Assembly (NCBI RefSeq): GCF_043641665.1
Contig: NC_092200.1
Coordinates: 14,965,694 to 15,029,693 of the forward strand
Source: Enoplosus armatus
Lineage: Eukaryota; Chordata; Actinopteri; Centrarchiformes; Enoplosidae
Length of the DNA: 64,000 nucleotides
Reading direction: 5' to 3'
Shown: positions 10,021 through 22,300 of the stretch, one piece after another
How positions within the stretch are numbered: position 1 is the first letter of the stretch
Layout: each line of letters begins with the position of its first letter
Program-made: the position numbers and the translations under genes
Notes under the pieces: model-generated
The model's input: only the letters and a program-made list of their open reading frames with translations
The model's database searches: none
Told to the model about the DNA's origin: nothing

Positions 10021-12949
10021 GATCCCACTAAAACTTAACCATTTGTCTGTTAAGTTCATTTTCAATGTAATAGTGTCAGGATTTTCCTCCTTGACAAGAA
10101 TATGGAAACACGGAGTTCATGAAAACTGAGAGACAGGTAGGCCTGTTCTCACTTCAAATACGCATTGGGTGCCAACTCAGAATAACACAAAGTTCAGTTG
10201 CTGTTGCTGCTGTGCGAATCAAAGACTCACAAACGTATTATGCAAACGTGGACTCAAAAAACTTCTAAATCCATTATGTTTTTTTCAGTCAGAACAAATA
10301 TTCAGGAACATTAAGGTTAGAGCAGAATTATCCAACAGAGATGAGCGTTTTGATTAACATGAAGACGAGCTGTTAATAAGAATTTAATGTTCACCTTGTT
10401 GACCTTATTCTCAACAGATATGACCTAATCTCCATATGAAGATGGCGGTTTTGATAAATTCACAAATATCAGTCTCTGCTTGAGTCTTAATGGAAACATC
10501 TAGCCTTGAATAACCTTAGGCTTTGTGATTTGATCAGCATGTGATAATCAGCGTATTCCAGGAGTCATTTTGGGATGAAATGCTGTAATTTACTCTGCTG
10601 TGTTAGCCTCTTTCTATCCACTTCTCCTTCCGTTAATGATTTCCTCTGTTTTTTCCCAGAAGGACATTCAACAATCTCCACAGAAAAAGCCTCAACTTGT
10701 TGCATCCAGCTTTTGATTAAAAGTGTAGGTGGAGAGAGCGGGGGGGGGGCTCGTGATAGAACTAACAAGTAAATGAGTGTTTTTGTGGGTGAGAAGCGGA
10801 TATACTCCCCACTGCCTTTAATAGATTCAGATGTTTCTGAGAACGCTTAGGGTTACGGTTTCATAATATACATATACATACATATATATATATATATATA
10901 TAGACACTATATACCTATATACATATTAGTGTTAGACTGATATATGGGCCAGTATTGGTCCTCCAACAGCTGCCTCTGAGTCAGTTATTCAGAGTCATCC
11001 GTGAGTGTCATTGAAAGCTAAAAGTAGCTTCAATACAAAAATGTCATTTAACTTTTGCTGAACCTTGTAGTGCATGAGCAGTCTGGTTCATCTGTGGTTC
11101 AGCATGGGCAACCTGACATTTCCCCCAGTCTTTTCAGTCATGCAAGCGTGGTAGTGGGACTGCTTGTCCACACACCTCTGCAGCATACAGTTTATCATGT
11201 CAAACGGAGGGAAAAGATTGAAGAAAGACAAGCCTGTTGCATTTGCTGCAAGCATACAGCCTATGATGACTCACGCAGCACCACAGTCGAGCCAATCAGC
11301 GGGAAAATCAGCGGAGTAATTCGCCATTGTCAGTAGTCAGTCAGTATGTAGTCAGAGTCCAGACCAATATAAGTGTTATACAGGTTTTTAGTGTTTGCCA
11401 GCAATCTTCCTTGTTCTTTCTTTTTCACCTTGAAACACAGGGCTCTTCACTCCTCCAAACAGACAGGCAGTGCTTAGCTCCCTGAAAGACATGGTGTGTT
11501 GTTGTTGATGGTGAGGCTGAATTGTATGGACATCATGTTATTAACATGTCACTGATTCAGTGTCCTCTTGTGTGAACAAAGCCATCCTGGAAGTGTCCCT
11601 CATGCCCGGGTCTCCTGTCCATGTCAGACCCCCCCACCCGGCACGCTTGCCCCATTTTTATGAGGTTCATATTGACAGGGTCAGCCCAGGTTGGCTGGTT
11701 GAGTGCGCATTATGCAAATTACAGTGTGTGGACCCTATGAATGAGGTTAAACCCACACAGCACTGTTAGAAGGCTTGTGTTCATTGAACTTGAATTCTAA
11801 GACATAATGGTAACTTTACTTTAAGTCCCCCTATTTAGCATTTAAAAGCAGCATACAAACATTTAACACATGGTTCATAACACACTATAGTATAGTGTTA
11901 AACAATTATAATGTGTTTATTAATGTACAGTATTTGTCTACAATTATAACTTTTGTCATTCATTATCTGTTCATACAGCACCTCCACTTATGGGTGTCCA
12001 CAGGAGGAGTCATAGTTAACAAATACATTAATGTATATGTAATTTATCATTCAATTGTACATTATCGCAACATTTTGCATTCTTAGTGCAATTCATCTCT
12101 TTTCACATCTAAAGTTCCTCTTACCTGACAGTAATTTATGTGCATTGTATTGCTGCACAGATCTTTATTTCTAGGAAATCCAGATGGAGGACCAGACATA
12201 CACAGAAATTCATTTCAGTAGCTCAAAGTAGGGAGGAGAAAGGCTTGTTTGGTTTTCAGTTAATTGCTCTAACCCTTTGGCTAAATTAGCATAATCTTGT
12301 AAGTGCCAGATGCAAAGGCAGGATGCATTAAACTCCCTCGTCAGATCACAACTTGGCCAGTACTTTCTTAGACATCAAATGTGACTAATATAACAAGCAA
12401 GGGCATATTTTATTGTGGAAGATAATACAGAGATCTATATTTGGTTCAAACAAAGTAAGAGTCATACTCCAGAGGCCACTCAACTTCCAGCATTCAAGAA
12501 GCAATTATATAAGAGCTAATTGGTGCACTGTACATTGTAATTAGCTGTGCACAGTGGGATCAATGTGTAGTTGTTGAAAGTTCTTGAGCTTTGTTTGAAG
12601 AGGCAACACTATGTCAAGGAGACTATTTCATATCCTAAAGTGATCCTAAATGATACCACTACTTTTACCTTACTTTTCCCTAAAGTAAAGTTAGTGAAAT
12701 CTGCAAGTTAGCTGATTAGAGTTTCATTTTTGGTTCTAAAACGGACTTGTTCATATTCTTAATGTGAAATGTATTACTTTTAATGACAGGTGTCCTGTGA
12801 GTTTTCATTGTAACAAGATTTACGATCAACGTTGCTCACCAAAACACAAGTGAAAAAGGCCTTTTTCACAAGTAGACATTTTCACAATAGGCAAAGCACA
12901 GATGTAAATAATGAGAAGTGGAATCCAGCCATCATTCATTTTATAATTA
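10021..12949. other. intergenic DNA, no gene seen
   Basis: Non-coding. It has a G-rich run near 10740, an AT microsatellite at 10882-10902 and an octamer motif ATGCAAAT at 11712-11719. The open frames at 11055-11336 and 11560-11769 lack recognisable motifs. Confidence 0.45.
10882..10902. repeat. (AT)n microsatellite
   Basis: An alternating AT run of about 21 bases within a longer CATATA-rich stretch at 10866-10927. Confidence 0.9.
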
Positions 12950-13180
12950 AAAATAAAATAAGATCAAATAAAATAAGCCTTTATTGATCCCCAGAGGGAG
13001 ATTTCAGGTGTTGCAGCAGCAGCAAGGACATAAGTAAATACTGATAAAGAGAGAGAAACATACACAACTAGAAGTATTTAAAATAAAAATAGAGACTAAA
13101 CAAGAGCAATTAAAATCAACAGTACATACAGTACCCACAACTAAGTGTACTTAAACTACAGTAACAGTACAATACTGGCT
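12950..13180 (-). mobile_element. 5'-truncated LINE 3' end, antisense
   Basis: Read on the minus strand, the segment contains TCTGGGGATCAATAAAGG followed by a TTATTTTATTT-type tail. This is the standard 3' end of fish L2/Rex-like LINEs (compare GAGGGATTAATAAAGG of the LINE at 4375-4390). Only a 3' UTR-sized piece remains, which fits 5' truncation during target-primed reverse transcription. The left end at about 12950 is the tail; the right end is approximate. Confidence 0.7.
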
Positions 13181-16100
13181 CAAGTGAAGAGGAAACTGGG
13201 ACAGAGATATATTGTGTTTATCCTTAAATGTCATGCACACCCATGGTAAACCCACACCGGTGATTTTGATTATGTTTGGTGATTAGACCTCTTTTCATAA
13301 TTGACTTACGTCTCCCTGTCTCTCCTGTTAGCTGTGTCGCACCTGCCTCCATTTGGCCATGCAAGTGTTCTGTAGCGGCAAGCGTGTGGAAACTTGCTGA
13401 GCTAGCTTTTAAGGTCGACAGTACAATACCTTTTCTGTGTGGGTTCAGCCCTAACAAGCCATGTGAAATTCGTGTTTATTAGCCAGTTTTGTTAATGATC
13501 CTGACATTTGGCATTTGGTTACATGCTACATAGGGCCAACGATAAAGGTTGGTAGATGCGTCATGTACCGTTGGAAACTACGCCCAACTGGCACGAAGCG
13601 GCGCTGTGCTGCTCTGGGTTTGGAGGGCACCCATTCTTATTAGTAGATGGAGTCTGGCAACATCACATATTACAACATATCTCTGCCCACCTTCAACCTG
13701 AGCAGGTCTAATTAGCCACAAGTGAAAACATCCATGTAAGTTGGCAGGGCCTTCAAGGTCTACCTCAAAACCTTTTTTTTAATGTTTTGAAATGTTTTGG
13801 TGACACCAGCTTGCAGTCTTCTTCTTCCTCTTCTCTTTAATGATGCTTTACAACCTTTTACAGCAGATTGCTGTGTGAAGGCCTTATGTTTTGGCCTGCC
13901 TCTGCGTCCCTCTGGCCTCACTTGCTTGGAGCCTGTATAAGCTGGGTGGTTCAAAGATATCTCTCTCTCACTCTCTTCTGGAAGGCTTGGTTTTGTTTGC
14001 TTTAGTTTGTGTTTAGTTTATCCTTTGTTCATGTTACAGGTAGTTTTAGGTTAACAACCACATTTCACCACTGACCGCTGCCATTACACACCATAGTTCT
14101 CTGCTTATGTTGAGTTATCTTTAATACATTACTTGTTTACTTCAATGGTTACTGTGTGGACCTCCCTTCTTTGTTATGCACCTGAACAAGCTGGGCATAA
14201 CAACTGCCACCAGATGTTGATACCCATTACTGATGTCAGCAATCCTCAGAAACGTGTATCACTCCTGTGGTCATAGCGTGCATGGAAGTCCTTGCACAAT
14301 AGAAAAGAATAATGCAGGGAACCGCCCATCAAAGAAATCTGCACTACAGCACCTCACGTGATCACAAACTCCACGGGTTACCATTAATTAGCTCCATTTA
14401 AAATATAATGTGTTATTTTAAAATTGCAAATAGCAGAACTAATCAGTGAATGACAGCCTTAGCGAAGGTCCACTCAAAGCTTTTTTTCAGACCCACCAGC
14501 TCTGCAGAATGACAAAAGTCCCCTCACATTGATTGTACCGTTTCTTCTCCTCAATTTTTTTTGTACCACCAAATACCACTTGATGTTGCTGAGCAACTAA
14601 TGCAAAAAAAAAAGAGAGAGCAAAAGAGAATGAAAAGGATGAAAACGGAATAACATAGTGGAAGGACGGTACAGCAATAGCACAAGGTTTTTTTTAGATG
14701 AGTCAAACAAAAGTGCAGGAACGCAATTCCTGAACAAAATGCTAAGGAGGCAGAGAGAAGGAGAAAGAGGAAGTAGAGTAAGCAGTAATTGAACAATTTT
14801 GATAAAAACTGGATATTGGTCTGTCAGTGTTGTCAAGATCTGACATGAAAAACATGAAACACATGCATCTTTTTCTAGGAGCTATGGATGGCAACTGGCA
14901 AACTGGAGTGTATGTGTGTCAATGCTTTTCTCACTAAAACATACAGTACACTCTATATCATATACTGTATGTAGTGCATACATATGTTCATCATAAAACA
15001 AAGGATCAACTACATACATTTTCAGATAAATCACTAATTTAAACCAGTTAATTATTAATTGGTCACAGCTGTTTGTGGTACAGCTTATGGATGTGGTTTG
15101 AAAGTCTCGGGTGTTTGTTTTAGTTTCGTGCCATTGTAGGGAACATTCTTTGTGTGCGTGTGTGTGTCAACTGTGCTCCTTTCGTGGTTTTCTGCAGGGA
15201 TGATTGTTCATTGTTGTCTTGATGCATTTCAGTGCTGGTGCTTGATGTTGTTGTCCATCTGCTATGTGTATGTAATGATGAATGCTGATTTAAAATGGGA
15301 GACTCTGCACCGGTTTCATCGCTTTTTTCTGTATTATCTGTAAGTGTCAGAAACGGTGTGGGTGTCTGAAGAGTGTCAGCTCTTGCTGATGCGGGTAGAC
15401 AGGTAGACTTTCATCTGTGGTTTGCTTTTTGTTCTAGGATTATAGGTTATTATTATAAGTTATTACAGTGCTTTCGAATGTTACTCAGAGGAAGGTTGCA
15501 GCATCCATTCAACTAGGGTATGTTTGTTCCCCATTGAGACATTGCCATGCTTTATATCACAGATGAGGGCCACTTGGGCCACTAAAGTGCAATCCTCAAA
15601 TCCAAGTGCCCCCTAGATGCTTCTTTGGTTGCCTCAAATACTCCTCTGGTTTTGCTCTGGTTTGACCTTTTCACCAAAAGCTTATAGCACATGAGACCCT
15701 TACATTTTCATCTGAAGAGACTCTTAATTCATGCTTCATTTTTGCCATAATGTCCTGAGGAACATGTTTTTTTCCCCCATTTGTTTGTGTGTAGTTCTCT
15801 ATATGTGCATGTGTGTGTTCCCCTATGTCTTATGTCCCATATGTGCTTTCTTTTTTTGCAATAACAATTGGTTACACAAGATTTAGTTCGTACAAAGGTT
15901 ACATGAGGGCAATAGATATATGTTTCATTATGAGTAGTGTTTTAGTAGGTTTTCCACCTTCTCTCTCCTTCCTTTCCTGTCTCTCTTCAGCTGTCACTAT
16001 CTAATAAAGCCTGAAAAATAACTATATATATTGCCAGGGTGTTTTTTTATATGTTTTTGTGGATGTCTTCAGACAGTCTGTGGTGGCTCATTGCTTTCAT

Positions 16101-16283
16101 GCCACTGGCTGGATATGAGGTTGTGAAAATATTTGTTCAAATATTTTACATGACGATTTATTTATTTAATATTATTTTATTTTAGGGGGGATGAAGTATG
16201 TTAGGGGGGGGGGGTCACTGCACATCATGACTAGCTGATCTGCTGTATGAGGTGGAGGGATGATACATGAATCACACCTGCCT
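13181..16283. other. intergenic DNA, no gene seen
   Basis: Non-coding. AT-rich and pyrimidine/purine-skewed tracts (for example 14595-14790) produce minus-strand frames that are leucine-, serine- and phenylalanine-rich and not gene-like. An 11-base G run sits near 16203. Confidence 0.45.
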
Positions 16284-16378
16284 TGTTTGGTCCAGACTTT
16301 TGAACTTTTCAGTGTGATTCCACCCAAAATTACAGGTGTGAAACATCTCACTGACAGTGACACTGTCTGGACCAAACA
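16284..16378. repeat. inverted repeat around TGTTTGGTCCAGAC
   Basis: Perfect 14-base arms at 16284-16297 and 16365-16378 are separated by 67 bases. A further TTGGTCCAA occurs just after (about 16387). Part of a dispersed element is plausible, but I could not define its ends. Confidence 0.6.
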
Positions 16379-16519
16379 GCTGAACCTTGGTCCAACAACA
16401 AGAGGTGGACTTGGTCTGGTTCTCTAGTGGGAAATCACTTCAGATGGTTCGGACTTTTAGACCAATTACAGGAAGTTCTGGCAGGCTATCGTCAGAGCCA
16501 GAAAAAAAGAAATACAACG

Positions 16520-18079
16520 ACAACAAGAATTTTGCTAAGTTTTTCATGCGTTGTAAGTGTCACTACTTGTAAGTGTTAACACTAGGTTGTTTTGGGGGTA
16601 TTTTACTATATTTGGTAAAACCTGCAATGAAACCCATCTTTAATGAGCAGCTAAGCCACCTACCTATCGGATTTCACCGACTTTGCTTTGAAAGCTGCAG
16701 TTTTGTCATAAACACATACCTACTCCCCAGACTACTCATTAGATGACCTCTGGGCAAATGAATGCAGTCGAAAATACACACGCCACATTCATTCACACAC
16801 ACACATACACACACACATGCTTATCTCTCAGTGATGCATTAACCTTTAACCACCACCTCACGTATGATAATCTGGTAAATACACGGACGCATGCGCAAAT
16901 ATTTTAACATCTGGTGTTGTATATACATGTCTGTTTGGATCATTGAGACATTAGACAACTCAGTTCTGTCATATTGCACAGACAGTCGTCGATAGGGCAA
17001 AAAGAGACGGACAGCTCTAAATGACAACAGCTGGATGAAAAGGAAAGAGGGAGTGAGAGTCTGAGCAGTTTCAAGGTGTAAAAGAGCTGAGATGAGATGG
17101 ACGCTTTTAATTTGCAAAACAAATAGCACTGCCCATTAAATGGCCTCGAATGCAGACGCATTATATATAGATATAAGTTAACAGCATGACAAACAGCAGA
17201 ATCTGTGGCTCACAAATTCAATCTTCAGGAAGAATATAGAAATAAGCCCATTGGTCTCCTCCAGTTGAAGGTCTGTTTAATTTTAATTACTCCAACTTAA
17301 CCATCTGAACTAGCTCTATTAAAACCTGCTCCATTAAGACTCCATTATACTGGTGAAAATAGGCATTGCATCACTCCTGGATTGTTTTTTCCTAATCTAC
17401 TTTATAGATTGGATTTAATTCCTTTTCTCATTTCACCCAAAAAGGTAGAGGTCACACTCGTCGAATTAACATGCAACCATGGATGTAAGCCTATTTCCCT
17501 TTCAGTGTCAAAGTTTCCTCTTCAAACAAATGGGAAGATGGCTCTGTAAAGCTCATTGGTAAGCAGTGCTTAAAGTGGTGTATTGAAAAGCAGTTTCATT
17601 CCCTGTTGCTTTAAACTATGACAGGAGATTTTTTTTCCGCTATAGAGGGAACACTGTGTTGCAGTCTGAACACAGCATGCCACCTAAAACAGCAGACTGC
17701 TCTCAAAACATACCAGATAAACTGTATGGAATCAGAGCCAAAACTGTGGGTCACATATGGGATGAATGATAAAATGCAAAGATGCAGAAAATAATCCTGC
17801 TAATTAAAGTATTTAGAAACAATACTTCGCCCCACCTACTGCATGTAAAGGTTGAGTGGACCCATGGAGAAGTCTTCTGAGTGCCACACACTCAGAGTAC
17901 AGTCAAAGAAAGCTTGGTTTCCACTTCAGGCTGCTATTCCCTCACCGACGGTGTTTGTGAGTGCAACCAGACACAATTTGAGTGTCTCCAGTGAAGCAAG
18001 AGCATTTCTACAGAAAAATGTGTCCTCTCCAACACACCTCCTGTGGATAGCTTACATGTAAGTAGGATTTTACCTGATG
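16520..18079. other. intergenic DNA, no gene seen
   Basis: Non-coding, with a CA microsatellite at 16794-16818. The overlapping minus-strand frames at 16839-17161 have no recognisable motifs. Confidence 0.45.
16794..16818. repeat. (CA)n microsatellite, interrupted
   Basis: CA dinucleotides with one T interruption. Confidence 0.9.
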
Positions 18080-18215
18080 GTGGTGCTACATGAAAAGTTA
18101 CACATTTCTGTAACAAATTTAATGGCAATCCATTCTATAGGTGTTAAAACTTCAAATGTCAGCTTCGTGGTGATGATAGATGAAAGGTCAGGGGATCATC
18201 AAAGTCACCACACCA
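18080..18215 (-). repeat. dispersed fish repeat fragment
   Basis: Contains GGTGGTGCTACATGAAAAG, ATGGCAATCCATTCTATAGG and AAAGGTCAGGGGATCATCAAAGTCA. These resemble the TGGTGATGCCATAGGAAGAG, TCAGGGGGTCACCAAAGTCA and CAGTCCATCCAATAG elements at 28450-28860, so the same family. The orientation call is tentative. Confidence 0.5.
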
Positions 18216-18960
18216 GAAATGAGCAATGCATCAGTGCAGTGCTGTGATGAAGACACAGAACAGATTTAGAGCCTTGAAAATAGACTTTCAGAAGAGTGAA
18301 TGGCATTCGCTCAACAGTGGCAGCTTGTTACCTTGTCTGGTTAAGTTAATGGCGAAAGACGATGCAAATATGGCCGAACTGAGGGGAAAATGCACATGAA
18401 CGCAGAAAAAGAGAGGAGGATGTGGACTGTGAGGAAAGCCTCTCCTTCACGACACTGGAACGAGTGTGTCACACAGCCGATGACCAGATTATGAAGAAGA
18501 CTTCAACTGCCATCTTATGGCACTGTACCGCTGCTTTTCTGGAGGTAGCATCGTCACACTAGCCTGCACTGGCATATCATATGCCCACTGCTTTCATGAA
18601 TATCTCAGACATGAGGTATTCATGCAGATGTTGTGCACACATCTGCAGATACCTTCCTTACAATACAAGGCTATCAGGGTTTTGTTTTTTTTGCTTGTTT
18701 CTACTATTATTATATCATCCATGCACAGCTATTTGAGTGGAAACCCAACTGTCACAAGAAAGGCAGTATAGACACAGAATCAGAAGAGTGCGTAGTGGCA
18801 GTAAGAGGTGTGGGCACTGAAATCAACTTCCCCTTCTTTTTCTCTGATAAGACAAATGGACAAAATCTGAAGGTGAATATGAAGGTCATCACAACCCTGA
18901 TACAACCTGATCATGGCATTAACTAGATAGCCTTGAGAGATAAACCCACCAGGTGATGTC
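18216..18960. other. olfm3 upstream region, no gene seen
   Basis: About 0.7 kb directly upstream of the olfm3 promoter. It contains an octamer motif ATGCAAAT at 18362-18369. The frames at 18517-18926 are not gene-like. Proximal regulatory sites are expected here but cannot be proved from sequence. Confidence 0.4.
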
Positions 18961-18989
18961 ACATCCTCGCTGCGCCTCCCCTGCAGTCT

Positions 18990-19180
18990 GCTGGAGCTTA
19001 AATATTTGAATATTTCACCCCTTCGCTCAAAACTTTTTTCCTCAGCACTACCTTCAGTCGGAGCACCGGGGAAGCGGGCGGGTGTGATGCCGGTGAACGT
19101 GATCGCTGTGCCGCCGTTGAAGCGCTCTCTCTGCGATTCGGCACCAGGAGGACCGCGCTAAGGTGAGCAGCAGGACAGGA
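18990..19180 (+). promoter_or_regulatory. olfm3: olfm3 core promoter and CpG-rich 5' UTR
   Basis: A TTAAATATT stretch at about 18999 could act as a TATA-like element. About 30-45 bases downstream are initiator-like positions (for example CTCAGCAC around 19041-19048). From about 19055 to 19160 the sequence is GC-rich and dense in CpG, unlike the AT-rich surroundings, and it leads into the signal-peptide exon. The exact start site cannot be fixed from sequence. Confidence 0.55.
19087..19161 (+). promoter_or_regulatory. uORF in the olfm3 5' UTR (24 codons)
   Basis: An ATG at 19087 with G at -3 opens a 24-codon frame that closes with TAA at 19159-19161, 75 bases before the preferred olfm3 start. 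The peptide begins MPVNVIAVPP. If transcription starts upstream of it, this uORF would be scanned first and could lower translation of the main frame. It is followed at once by AG|GTGAGC at 19161-19168, a good splice-donor match. Confidence 0.5.
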
Positions 19181-19236
19181 GCTCTATGTTCACGGACTGC
19201 ACCTTGGAGAAAAGTGGCTGCCCGGAGCCCGTAAGC

Positions 19237-19305
19237 ATGCGGGTCCTGTTGAGCTTCCTGTACCCCGTCCTTTCCCTCACCGTCTTCGGATTATATCCCT
19301 CTATG
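19237..19305 (+). CDS. olfm3: olfm3 coding exon 1: signal peptide
   Basis: Twenty-three codons encode the secretory leader MRVLLSFLYPVLSLTVFGLYPSM and then meet the donor GTGAGT. It is hydrophobic throughout. It matches in length and layout the short alternative leader of vertebrate olfactomedin-3, which ends in a D/Y-P-S motif just before the exon 2 sequence. The ATG at 19237 has A at -3. An in-frame ATG at 19186 would add 17 hydrophilic residues before the leader; it has T at -3 and would spoil the signal peptide, so I prefer 19237. The exon is phase 0, so the chain continues directly with TIGPKEGWQ from exon 2. The first intron is 13.4 kb. Confidence 0.85.
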
Positions 19306-22300
19306 GTGAGTTTCTTCTTTCTTATTTTTGAATCGCCTTTTGTCACTTGTTTCATAGCAGAGCGCTGCTACATGATTGCTCACTATTAACGGCATTTTAT
19401 AGTGCGGTTTGAGGACGCACAGCCTGTAGTTTCTCTACTGTAACCCTCGCCCCGGTACGTGCCACTTTCTTTTATGGAGGCTGCAATGCCAAACTTCACT
19501 TAAAACTCCTGCGATTTAGTGTTGCCTTATTGACCATCAGTAACATCAACCTCTTGTCTGAGATTTAAGGAGCTTCACAAATCCACAGGACGCAGCACAC
19601 ATGTAGATGTAGATTTAATGCACAAAGCTTCACTTACCTCCGTAATACTGATTCAGATCTCATCAGTGTGCCTGCAGCCCTGCTTCACAAAGCTGGGCTG
19701 AAACAAGTCTGACTTCATTCTGAGATTTCTGAGTTTCTGAATATGCGGTGCTAGTTAGTAGATTATGTGTGCCACGAATTTACAAATAGACCCCACTGAG
19801 TCTTATATTTGAGTGCTGTTTTATCGGAGACATATAAGCAAGAAAACATTAAACTGCCAAATCTGTAATGCAGTTTTGTGTACTATATTTCAAAGAAAAA
19901 ATGGAAAGTAGCCTGCTGAACATCGAACCAGCATCTGACTCTCCCTGAATAGCACTGCGTTAACTGTGTACAATGTCGGGTTTATGCTGAAACACGCCAA
20001 TTTCTTTTGTGGTCAATCCCCTTTTATCATTCACCAATCTTGCCCACTTGTGGATCTTCTTCTGTTGGTGAACTAAATGTGTTATAATGCAACTGTGAGA
20101 GCAAGTACATTAGGCGTTTCAGCATGGTTGTGTCCCAGTCACAGAACCTCTTCGTCCCCCGCCCAGGACTGTCTCTCCCCTGTCTTAATTTGAGACTGTG
20201 TTCCTGTTTGGTTTATCTTTGTGTTTAACCTCGAGCTAATTTGAGGGAAATGAAACTGCATTGGCAGTGATTTGCAGTTTTTTTTTTCTCACTAAGGTAA
20301 AGATGGACTAGCCGTGACTGAAGCTGACTACTCTGCTCGAAGTCTCTTATGATTAATGGGCAAATCAATGTGTTGCTCAGGGTCTTCTGGTGGTGAGGGT
20401 GCGGAGCTGTCCACTGTCTGGTGCTGAAACTTCTCTACAAGAGGCTGTGCAATGCAGCAACCCACACAAAAGGAGAAAACGTTACTAATTATTTCATGCA
20501 CAGTTTTCTATCCCTTTTTGAGCAGAGCGTAATAATGCTGACGAGAGTCCACTCAATGGCAGATAGGGCTTTATTCAAAGGGTTGAGATCTTCGATGCTC
20601 CCCCACTCCTGAAGCAATTGGGCAATGAATCAATTAGCCCATAGACAGAAAATGAATCAATGGCCGTTTTGCTATTCAGTTCATCCTTTAAGTCATTTTT
20701 CAAGTCGAATTTCTAGTTACAGTACAGCTCCTCAAATGTGAAGACATGCTGCCAATGTTTTTAGACTAGTGGTTACACAGAAAAGCAATTTAATGCCTTC
20801 AGTTTTGTTATTTTGAACATGTTATTTTGTAAGTTAAGCAATTCAGTGAACGAGTAATTGATGGATTAACCAAGTTTGAAAATAATCATCGCGGCCCTAT
20901 GTACGTTCACAGAGAGCTCTGTGTCATTCTCTCTATATCTGAGAAATACGTGTCTGCTGTGTTACCCCTGGTTACCTCTGCTGGCTATCATTCAGTTCAG
21001 TTTCTATCTTTCATCTGTCTGTGATCAAATCAATGAATACACCACTGCCATTGAGGAATATGAGATATTGCTGGGGCAAGAGCTGCATGCAAATTGCCAT
21101 CACGGCCCCACAGGCCTTTCTGCTTCAGTGTTTAAAAATTATCTGGAAAGGCAAACCTTTTATGGTATTACACTAAGCTGGAAATTATTAAGCTGTCACT
21201 CACAGGCTGTCAGACGCTGTACACAAGGCTTTGTTCATTTGAGTAAGGGGTGGTAGCCTCTACCTCTTGCCATTTAAGTTAATGTGTTAGTGCAGCCTTT
21301 TGTTTTGTTTTTTTCCCACAGGTTCAGTTTAGCAACTTTAAAATAACCTATTACATCCCAGATCTAGTGTGGATAAAGTGGCTGAAGCTATGGCTAATGG
21401 TATGGATTTCCCTTTTGTCGTGGTGTGGCATGATCCGGCTTGGCAGATATTTCCTCTGCAGTGTACACAATGGATCCCCAAGGAGCCTTTGTGAGAAAAT
21501 GAAATATTTGCATAGTGTAGTTTTCCCTTATGGTCTGTGCCAGCCGGGTAATTACACAGTGGATGCTAATGGCACTGTGTTACTCTCATCATGATCAAAG
21601 TGATGACTGGAATTTGTGTTTTATGATTACACATTATATTGTGCACCTGGAGGACATATCGATTGGAGGAGAAAGAGAGCCTTAACAGACTTCAGGAGTC
21701 TGACGTCATACCGGGACCAGAATTCAATAAACATATCTTTCCTTAGTCGTCACAGTTAAAGGCTGTAATTTTGTCTAAAAGTCCATTTTTAGATTTTAGA
21801 TTGAATCAATATAATGTAAGTTATATTTCATGTGTCTTCAACATTGTCTTTCATTTTATGATCTGGTAATGCCAGAATGCTAGTGGGATATGCAGTAATC
21901 TGGTCAGTAACAGCAAACAGGTGCAAAGGTGTACATCGTAAACCTTCATTCTTCTTAATACGTTTGCACCTTGTGGATAATAATGTGGATGCTTGTGAGC
22001 AGTCTCTCCTGGGGATTTAGTTACAGCACCAGTGGGATGGAGCTTCGTGTAGGCACTTGCCCTCTGTGTTAGCCACCGTGAGTAGGTGGTTCCATGAGTG
22101 GGTAGCAGGCAAGCATACACACACTCACGTCTAACCCACTTGTAATATGAATGCCAGTTTTGCCAGTTTACCGAGTCACAGGATTCAGCCTTAGATTCTG
22201 TTGAAATGTTTCAGGTTTTGATCCGAATGTTCCATTCTCTCATTGATATGACATCCTGTTGATCATTAATCATATGAAACATCGAAAGGCATCTTTGAAG

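Noticed and set aside
14551..14836. Minus-strand frames with leucine/phenylalanine/cysteine-rich peptides
   Set aside because: Product of a purine-rich plus strand; no signal-peptide-plus-domain layout and no splice context.
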